From: Chloroflexia bacterium
Lineage (GTDB): Bacteria > Chloroflexota > Chloroflexia > Thermomicrobiales > JALYUS01
Direction: 5' to 3'
Assembly: GCA_025928215.1 (NCBI GenBank)
Contig: JAICJW010000122.1
Location: forward strand, 1-11,041
DNA: 11,041 nt
In this document: in pieces, positions 5,536 through 11,041 of the stretch
Layout of the letters: the number at the start of each line of letters is the position of its first letter
Numbering within the stretch: the stretch's first letter is position 1
Program-made: the position numbers and the translations under genes
The notes under the pieces: generated by a model
What the model was told of the DNA's origin: nothing
The model's input: only the letters and a program-made list of their open reading frames with translations
Databases searched by the model: none

Positions 5536-5922
5536 TTAGTGTCCACAGCGCTTGGGCTGGCCGTCCTCTTCCTTGGTGCGGAAAGAGTGGCCGCAACCGC
5601 AGGAGGATGCGGCATTCGGGTTCTTGATCGTGAAGCCGCCGCCCATCAGGTTCGAGGAGAAGCCGACTTCGACGCCGCTGAGGTACTTCTGGCTGAAGGC
5701 GTCCACGATCAGGCGAACGCCGTCTTTCTCAAAGACCGCGTCATCGGGCCGGGTATTGGGATCGAGCGCCATGCCATAGGAAAAACCGGAGCAGCCGCCC
5801 TGCGTCACGAACAGGCGGAGGGCGAGATCGGTGCGGCCCTGCTTCTCGACCAGCGTGCGCACCTGTGCGGCGGCTTCGTCGGTGAGGACAATCGCGGTCT
5901 GCTCTTCGGTGATTACACTCAT
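5536..5922 (-). CDS. erpA: A-type iron-sulfur cluster carrier (HesB/IscA/ErpA family)
   Basis: This 128-aa cytoplasmic scaffold or carrier accepts Fe-S clusters and delivers them to apo-enzymes. The three conserved cysteines are C44 in QGGCSGF and C108 and C110 in SSCGCGHSF; LRLFVTQGGCSGFSYG and DAFSQKYLSGVEVGF are standard family blocks. The length is slightly above the usual 105-120 residues because of a C-terminal tail with a fourth cysteine (C126 in RCGH). The ATG at 5922 has AGGAG seven bases upstream. The gene stands alone, without isc or suf partners in the window. The subfamily (ErpA, IscA or SufA) cannot be settled here, so the symbol is tentative. Confidence 0.9.
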   Translation of the reverse strand: MSVITEEQTAIVLTDEAAAQVRTLVEKQGRTDLALRLFVTQGGCSGFSYGMALDPNTRPDDAVFEKDGVRLIVDAFSQKYLSGVEVGFSSNLMGGGFTIKNPNAASSCGCGHSFRTKEEDGQPKRCGH

Positions 5923-5972
5923 GTTAAGACTCCTGTTTCACGCCGAGTTTGCCGTGCAACGTGCTATCTGGA

Positions 5973-6001
5973 ATAGTAGTCCCGCCACCGCTCTTTGTCA
6001 A
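5973..6001 (-). promoter_or_regulatory. Promoter of the Fe-S carrier gene
   Basis: On the minus strand TTGACA (6001-5996, full consensus) and TACTAT (5978-5973, four of six) are separated by 17 nt. Transcription would start near 5966, leaving a leader of about 45 nt before the ATG at 5922. No Fe-S regulator site is recognisable. Confidence 0.7.
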
Positions 6002-6020
6002 CGAAATGCTTGAATAACCA

Positions 6021-6074
6021 GTTCGGAGTTCGATGTTCGGTGATGATCCTCTTCGAACTCCGAACTCCGAACTT
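6021..6074. repeat. Inverted heptamer repeat array downstream of acsA
   Basis: Three 7-bp units GTTCGGA, GTTCGAT, GTTCGGT (6021-6041) face three units CGAACTC, CGAACTC, CGAACTT (6054-6074). The arms include a perfect 13-bp inverted repeat (6021-6033 with 6053-6065) around a 19-nt loop. The array ends 5 nt from the acsA stop codon. It resembles the short tandemly repeated heptamers known from cyanobacteria. The stem could also act as a transcription end signal, though no T tract follows. Confidence 0.8.
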
Positions 6075-6079
6075 CCCGG

Positions 6080-8002
<1,923 letters not shown>

Positions 8003-8047
8003 CGCGAGATTCCCCTTTCTGCTTATTCCCCCGGACGATCAATGCGG

Positions 8048-8053
8048 ATTTTA
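8048..8053 (-). promoter_or_regulatory. Possible -10 box for acsA
   Basis: On the minus strand TAAAAT (five of six to consensus) lies 46 nt upstream of the acsA start. The place for a -35 box (about 8071-8076) is occupied by the heptamer array and matches poorly, so an activator or another sigma factor may be needed. Weak evidence. Confidence 0.3.
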
Positions 8054-8064
8054 TCGTACCACCA

Positions 8065-8153
8065 GTAGTCGGTAGTCGGTAGTCAGTAGTCAGTGAGCGA
8101 TGTCCGAAGCGCAACGAGCCTTGATACTCAGCACTCAATACTCAGAACTCGAT
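8065..8153. repeat. Heptamer repeat arrays upstream of acsA
   Basis: Four 7-bp units GTAGTCG, GTAGTCG, GTAGTCA, GTAGTCA (8065-8092) are followed after 33 nt by four units ACTCAGC, ACTCAAT, ACTCAGA, ACTCGAT (8126-8153). The second set is roughly complementary in sense to the first, giving the same facing-array design as at 6021-6074, with a different heptamer. Confidence 0.8.
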
Positions 8154-8157
8154 GCTT

Positions 8158-8195
8158 AAAAAAAGGGGGCCGGGCGGGTGGGGACCGCGCCGGCC
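8158..8195 (-). terminator. Terminator-like hairpin without an obvious gene
   Basis: GGCCGG (8168-8173) plus GCGG (8174-8177) pair with CCGC (8185-8188) and CCGGCC (8190-8195), with one bulged base. Read on the minus strand the stem is followed by CCC and seven T (8164-8158). No convincing minus-strand gene lies upstream of it, so it may insulate acsA from antisense transcription or belong to the neighbouring repeat. 8003-8481 is a 480-nt non-coding stretch holding this stem, the heptamer arrays, a CAGGC palindrome (8279-8294) and promoter signals. Confidence 0.35.
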
Positions 8196-8373
8196 AAGGG
8201 AAGGGGAAGAGGGTATATGCGTTAGTATTGCAACATCGGTGCCAGCCTATCTACGCCGGGCCATTTTGCTGCGTGTCGCAGGCTTTCTTGCCTGTGGTAT
8301 GGAGTATCGCAATTTCGATGCCAGCGCCTCGCCTTCGTCGCGGCATGCCGTGAGTGGGTGCCCGCGACCATGA

Positions 8374-8402
8374 TCGCCAACCGCCGACCGGCGCGGTATG
8401 AT
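8374..8402 (+). promoter_or_regulatory. Candidate promoter of the decarboxylase alpha gene
   Basis: TCGCCA (8374-8379, four of six) and TATGAT (8397-8402, five of six) are 17 nt apart, about 80 nt upstream of the start codon at 8482. The -10 box stands out in GC-rich DNA. Confidence 0.4.
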
Positions 8403-8481
8403 GCCGGACGGTACATACGGATGGCGTTTCCGCGCCGTGCCCTCGATGTCCCGGTAGTCGAGCGTTTTTCTGGAGGCGGCG

Positions 8482-8988
8482 ATGTGGAGCACGGTGGTCT
8501 ATGAGCGGTTGCGGGCGGCGGGGATCACCCTCGTGGCGCATGTGCCGGACAATATCGTCGCACCGATCATCCGCTGCTTCGAGGCGGACGAGGCGGTAAC
8601 GACCGTCTCCTGCACGCGGGAGGAAGAGGGCGTTGGGATCATCGCCGGGGGACTGCTGGGCGGGACGCGCGGCGCGCTCCTGATGCAGACGAGCGGTTTC
8701 GGCAACTGCCCGAACGCGCTCGGTTCGCTCGTCGTGCCGTACCAGTTGCCGCTCGTCATGGTGATTGCCGGGCGCGGCACGCTCAACGAGTTCAACCCCG
8801 CGCAGCGCGGTATGGGCCGGGGAGTCATCCGGATGCTCGACGCGCTCGACATCCAGCATCACACCCTCGACCGCCCCGACACACTGGAGCGGACGCTCGA
8901 CTACGCGCTCGCGACCGCATATCTGACCAGCACGCCCGTCGCGTTCGTCATCTCGTCACTCTTGTCGGGTGGGAAGCGAGAAGCCTAG
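8482..8988 (+). CDS. ThDP-dependent decarboxylase alpha subunit (ComD-like)
   Basis: The 168-aa product is the pyrimidine-binding half of a thiamine-diphosphate decarboxylase, as in sulfopyruvate decarboxylase ComD or the N-terminal half of phosphonopyruvate decarboxylase. Visible blocks are AHVPDN (19-24), SCTREEEGVGIIAGG (43-57) with the glutamate that activates ThDP, and MQTSGFGNCPNALGSL (68-83); PYQLPLVMVIAGRGT follows. Length equals that of stand-alone alpha subunits. The ATG has GGAGG five bases upstream. It must pair with a ThDP-phosphate-binding subunit, and the fitting partner lies at 10227-10796, past three unrelated genes. The substrate (sulfopyruvate, phosphonopyruvate or another 2-oxo acid) is not decided: no ComABC, PEP mutase or other phosphonate gene is in view. 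Confidence 0.85.
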   Translation: MWSTVVYERLRAAGITLVAHVPDNIVAPIIRCFEADEAVTTVSCTREEEGVGIIAGGLLGGTRGALLMQTSGFGNCPNALGSLVVPYQLPLVMVIAGRGTLNEFNPAQRGMGRGVIRMLDALDIQHHTLDRPDTLERTLDYALATAYLTSTPVAFVISSLLSGGKREA

Positions 8989-9036
8989 CGCGGCCGATTG
9001 CCGGGGTTCACTGAGGCCGATCCGCCTCCATTGGGC

Positions 9037-9042
9037 TATGAT
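9037..9042 (+). promoter_or_regulatory. Possible -10 box for the membrane-protein/DinB operon
   Basis: TATGAT (five of six to consensus) lies 37 nt upstream of the ATG at 9079 in a 90-nt gap after the alpha gene. No good -35 box is visible at the usual spacing, so this is weak. Confidence 0.3.
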
Positions 9043-9078
9043 AGCAATGGAACGCGAGAGGAGAAAGGAGTGTCCGGC

Positions 9079-9285
9079 ATGGAACGGCTAACCGTGCAAC
9101 AGCGCTGGATCATCGCCGTGGTGGCGTTGGTCGTCGCAGCTATCTGCCTGGGGTACTTCATCTATTGGGTGGCAATTGTGGCGAATCATCCGTGGTTCAA
9201 ACACTCGCTCCTTTTCGCGGTGCTGACGATCATCGGGCTTGCTGTTGCCGTCTATGCCTGGCCCCGAACAGCACGAACGGAGTAA
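9079..9285 (+). CDS. Small two-helix membrane protein, unknown function
   Basis: The 68-aa product has a short N-terminal polar segment (MERLTVQQR), a first membrane helix at about 10-35, a short loop with NHPWFKH, and a second helix at about 43-62, ending in a basic tail PRTARTE. The ATG has AAAGGAG eight bases upstream; a GTG three codons earlier overlaps that site, so the ATG is preferred. The stop lies 5 nt before the DinB gene start, indicating an operon. I recognise no family. Confidence 0.65.
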   Translation: MERLTVQQRWIIAVVALVVAAICLGYFIYWVAIVANHPWFKHSLLFAVLTIIGLAVAVYAWPRTARTE

Positions 9286-9290
9286 TCACC

Positions 9291-9788
9291 ATGAAGACCG
9301 ATCTGATCCGCACCTTCTACGACTACCACACCTGGGCGAATGAGCGCATCCTGACGGCGAGCGCCGGATTGAGCGACAGGCAGTTCGTAGCCGAGGGAAG
9401 CGCCAGTTTCTCCTCGATCCGCAACACGCTTGTGCATACGATGTGGGCGCAGTGGAACTGGCTCCTGCGGTGGCGTGGGGAGCCGAACCCGCCCCGCTTC
9501 GAGCCTGCGGACTATCCCGATCTCGCGGCCCTGCGGACGGCCTGGGCCGAGATTGATCGCGAGACGCACACCTTCGTCGCTGATGTTGATGAGGCGGCAT
9601 TGGAGGCGATCTGCCGCTATGTGAACAGCCGGAATGAGCCGATGGCCTACCCACTCTGGCAGCAGATGCTCCATCAGGTCAACCACGGCACACAGCATCG
9701 GAGCGAAGTCGCCGTTATTCTCACGGAATATGGCCACTCCCCCGGCTTGATGGATTTCATCGTCTATCTCGACACGCTGACGCAGTAG
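9291..9788 (+). CDS. DinB-family four-helix metal-binding protein
   Basis: The 165-aa product has the DinB/YfiT fold signatures: LIRTFYDYHTWANERIL (5-21) in helix 1, a first metal-ligand histidine in NTLVHT (H49), and the two later ligands in HQVNHGTQHRSEV (H132 and H136). This His triad usually binds zinc or nickel. Characterised members are thiol-dependent transferases or hydrolases (bacillithiol or mycothiol linked) or damage-inducible proteins; the role here is not predictable. The ATG has GGAG eight bases upstream, overlapping the end of the membrane-protein gene, so the two are probably translated from one mRNA. The length is normal. Confidence 0.88.
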   Translation: MKTDLIRTFYDYHTWANERILTASAGLSDRQFVAEGSASFSSIRNTLVHTMWAQWNWLLRWRGEPNPPRFEPADYPDLAALRTAWAEIDRETHTFVADVDEAALEAICRYVNSRNEPMAYPLWQQMLHQVNHGTQHRSEVAVILTEYGHSPGLMDFIVYLDTLTQ

Positions 9789-9793
9789 CCCGG

Positions 9794-9822
9794 TCGCCTG
9801 CCGCACCGCACCGGGGTATAAT
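9794..9822 (+). promoter_or_regulatory. Candidate promoter for PIN and decarboxylase beta genes
   Basis: A perfect TATAAT (9817-9822) lies 30 nt upstream of the PIN start codon. The -35 position at 17-nt spacing reads TCGCCT (three of six), similar to the TCGCCA in front of the alpha gene. It would drive the overlapping PIN-beta gene pair. Confidence 0.5.
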
Positions 9823-9852
9823 GTGGGTACAGAGTGGTCACAATGGAGGTGA

Positions 9853-10227
9853 ATGCTTGTCGCGCATCCGACACTGGAACTCAGGATTGCTGAGTCTATC
9901 TCGGATGAAGCGGAGTACGAGATTCGCAAACGGATCGCGTTGATCATCCTGCGGGGACCCCTCATCACAGATGTTGCTGAACGTTTACTCGACGCAGCCC
10001 TTGTCACTGCCAATGACCGAATCATACCGATACCTCAACCGATCTACGGCATACATGAGACTGTGGAACGCGCGCGAATTCCCCGTGACCCCGACGATTG
10101 GCATACCGTCGCACTCGCCTCGGATGCCGGTATTTGGACAGCGGATGCGGATTTCCTCGGTTGTGGGATCGCGACGTGGACGACGGATACACTTCTGGCA
10201 CATCTCGCGTACGTGGAGGCGGAGTAA
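9853..10227 (+). CDS. PIN-domain protein lacking the usual N-terminus
   Basis: The 124-aa product matches the C-terminal part of PIN-domain (PilT/VapC-like) nucleases: RDPDDWHTVALA (78-89) and GIWTADADFLGCGIATWTT correspond to the conserved acidic DPDD and the Asp of the TxDxDF motif. The family's first strand with its catalytic Asp (usually xVVDANVL within the first ten residues) is missing; the protein begins at the next element (HPTLELRIAE). A TGA immediately precedes the ATG, so no in-frame extension exists, and the other frames of the 64-nt gap do not encode it. GGAGG lies three bases upstream. The protein may be an inactive or altered nuclease. No antitoxin gene is seen next to it. Its stop overlaps the beta-subunit start (TAATG). 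Confidence 0.75.
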   Translation: MLVAHPTLELRIAESISDEAEYEIRKRIALIILRGPLITDVAERLLDAALVTANDRIIPIPQPIYGIHETVERARIPRDPDDWHTVALASDAGIWTADADFLGCGIATWTTDTLLAHLAYVEAE

Positions 10228-10796
10228 TGGCGGAGGAAATGGACCGGCTGGACCTGACGCGGCGGGTGCGGGCGCATCTGACGGACGAGGCGGTCTTCGC
10301 GGGGATCGGCAACGCGGGGTTCGATCTGTTTGCCGCCGGCGATCGCCCGCGGAACTTCTATATGTTTGGCTCGATGGGGCTGGCGTCGTCGCTCGGGCTG
10401 GGGTACGCGCTCGCGCGGCCCGATGAACGGGTCGTCGTCTTGGAGGGTGAGGGGAGCGTCCTGATGAATCTCGGCTCCTTGGCGACGATTGCCCGCATGC
10501 GTCCGCGTCGTTATCTCCTGGTCATCATGGATAACGGGTCGTATGCGCTCACCGGCTCGCAGCGAAACGCCGCCGCCGACGTGACTGACATGGCGGCGAT
10601 TGCCCGGGGCGCGGGTATCCCGCACATCGCGACGCCGCGCACCGCCGAGGCTTTCGAGCGGGCCGTCGTGGATGCACTCGGCGGCGATGGCCCAGCGGTG
10701 ATTGTCGTCAAGATCGCCGACGGTAATAGCGCGGCGCGGCATTCGTGGGATCCCGTGCATCTCAAACATCGCTTCATGGCGAAAATCGCACGATGA
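10227..10796 (+). CDS. ThDP-dependent decarboxylase beta subunit (ComE-like)
   Basis: The 189-aa product is the diphosphate-binding half of a ThDP decarboxylase, as in sulfopyruvate decarboxylase ComE. FGSMGLASSLGLGYAL (47-62) and the Mg-ThDP motif from EGEGS (73-77) through LMNLGSLATIA to MDNGSYALTGSQ (101-112) are clear. The motif reads GEG where GDG is canonical; this Asp coordinates the metal, so Asp-to-Glu may alter cofactor binding. The ATG overlaps the PIN stop by one base, with GGAGG seven bases upstream inside the PIN gene, implying translational coupling. Its expected partner is the alpha subunit at 8482-8988. The beta length is typical. The substrate is unresolved. Confidence 0.85.
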   Translation: MAEEMDRLDLTRRVRAHLTDEAVFAGIGNAGFDLFAAGDRPRNFYMFGSMGLASSLGLGYALARPDERVVVLEGEGSVLMNLGSLATIARMRPRRYLLVIMDNGSYALTGSQRNAAADVTDMAAIARGAGIPHIATPRTAEAFERAVVDALGGDGPAVIVVKIADGNSAARHSWDPVHLKHRFMAKIAR

Positions 10797-10817
10797 CGAT
10801 CATCAACCGGCGAATTG

Positions 10818-10834
10818 GCGCGATACGTTCGCGT
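10818..10834. terminator. Small hairpin between convergent genes
   Basis: CGCGA (10819-10823) and TCGCG (10829-10833) pair around TACGT, with a flanking G-U pair. It sits in the 58-nt gap between the beta-subunit stop and the stop of the converging last gene, but no T tract follows on either strand, so terminator function is doubtful. Confidence 0.2.
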
Positions 10835-10854
10835 TGCTCGTTGTGCCTCGGTGG

Positions 10855-11041
10855 CTAACCCTTGCGAGCGGCGAGATAGCATTCGGCGGCGAGCGGGGGA
10901 TACCAGCCGCCGGAGCGGACATTGAGGGCGTGGATCGGCCGCCACTGCGTGATCCGTTCCAGCGTGTTCGGGAAGGGAAGAAGGAGCACGACGCCGTCCT
11001 CCTTAATGATCGTCAGGCCCGCGTCGCGCGTCAGGTGGCGG
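10855..11041 (-). CDS. C-terminal part of an unidentified protein (5' end beyond window)
   Basis: An open frame enters from the right edge and ends at a TAG (10857-10855), giving 61 residues that include VVLLLPFPNTLERITQWRPI and end ECYLAARKG. The codons are GC-rich at the third position and the frame is free of stops, as expected of a real gene. The residue pattern (aromatic and proline-rich, WYPPLAAECYLAARKG) looks like the end of a folded cytoplasmic domain, but I do not recognise the family. It converges on the beta-subunit gene with a 58-nt gap. Confidence 0.6.
   Translation of the reverse strand, partial: RHLTRDAGLTIIKEDGVVLLLPFPNTLERITQWRPIHALNVRSGGWYPPLAAECYLAARKG

Noticed and set aside
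8065..8153. Heptamer arrays as a CRISPR
   Set aside because: Units are 7 bp and contiguous, without 25-40 bp repeats or unique spacers, and no cas genes are present.
8251..8862. 203-codon minus-strand frame upstream of and across the alpha gene
   Set aside because: Most of it is antisense to the ThDP alpha subunit; composition is low-complexity His/Arg/Ala and no start signal is seen.
9252..10025. 257-codon minus-strand frame across DinB and PIN genes
   Set aside because: It is antisense to two well-supported genes and resembles no protein family.

Overview
The window is GC-rich bacterial DNA with compact genes, AGGAGG-type ribosome binding sites and sigma70-like promoters. The mix of a luciferase-like (possibly F420-linked) monooxygenase, an A-type Fe-S carrier, a ComD/ComE-like split decarboxylase and 7-bp short tandem repeats would fit a Chloroflexota (Thermomicrobia-like) genome. 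That assignment is an inference; no marker gene here proves it. No rRNA, tRNA, CRISPR array, insertion sequence or phage module was found.

Left part (1-3414). ilvA (threonine ammonia-lyase with an ACT domain) lies on the minus strand. Its roughly 190-nt upstream leader holds a promoter, a perfect hairpin and a terminator-like stem with a T tract, so transcription may be attenuated. A plus-strand gene follows for a small secreted Asn/Val-rich protein with an 18-bp (six-residue) tandem repeat, closed by a clear terminator. Next come a promoter, a 20-codon remnant that reads like the start of a GNAT acetyltransferase, and a luciferase-like monooxygenase.

Middle part (3415-8002). A 14-helix DHA2-type drug efflux pump has a strong promoter and a roughly 215-nt leader. 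In that leader two 7-bp GC-rich pairings compete: one would hide the pump's ribosome binding site and the other would free it, with small upstream ORFs running through the switch. This is the most interesting regulatory signal in the window. A bidirectional terminator separates the pump from a converging erpA-like Fe-S carrier gene. Beyond that lies acsA (acetyl-CoA synthetase, minus strand), flanked on both sides by different heptamer repeat arrays of the same inverted design.

Right part (8003-11041). A 480-nt non-coding stretch with repeats and promoter signals precedes the alpha half of a thiamine-diphosphate decarboxylase of the sulfopyruvate/phosphonopyruvate type. Its beta half lies 1.2 kb downstream, separated from it by a two-helix membrane protein, a DinB-family protein and an N-terminally short PIN-domain protein. 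The PIN gene overlaps the beta gene by one base (TAATG). The window ends in the 3' part of an unidentified minus-strand gene.
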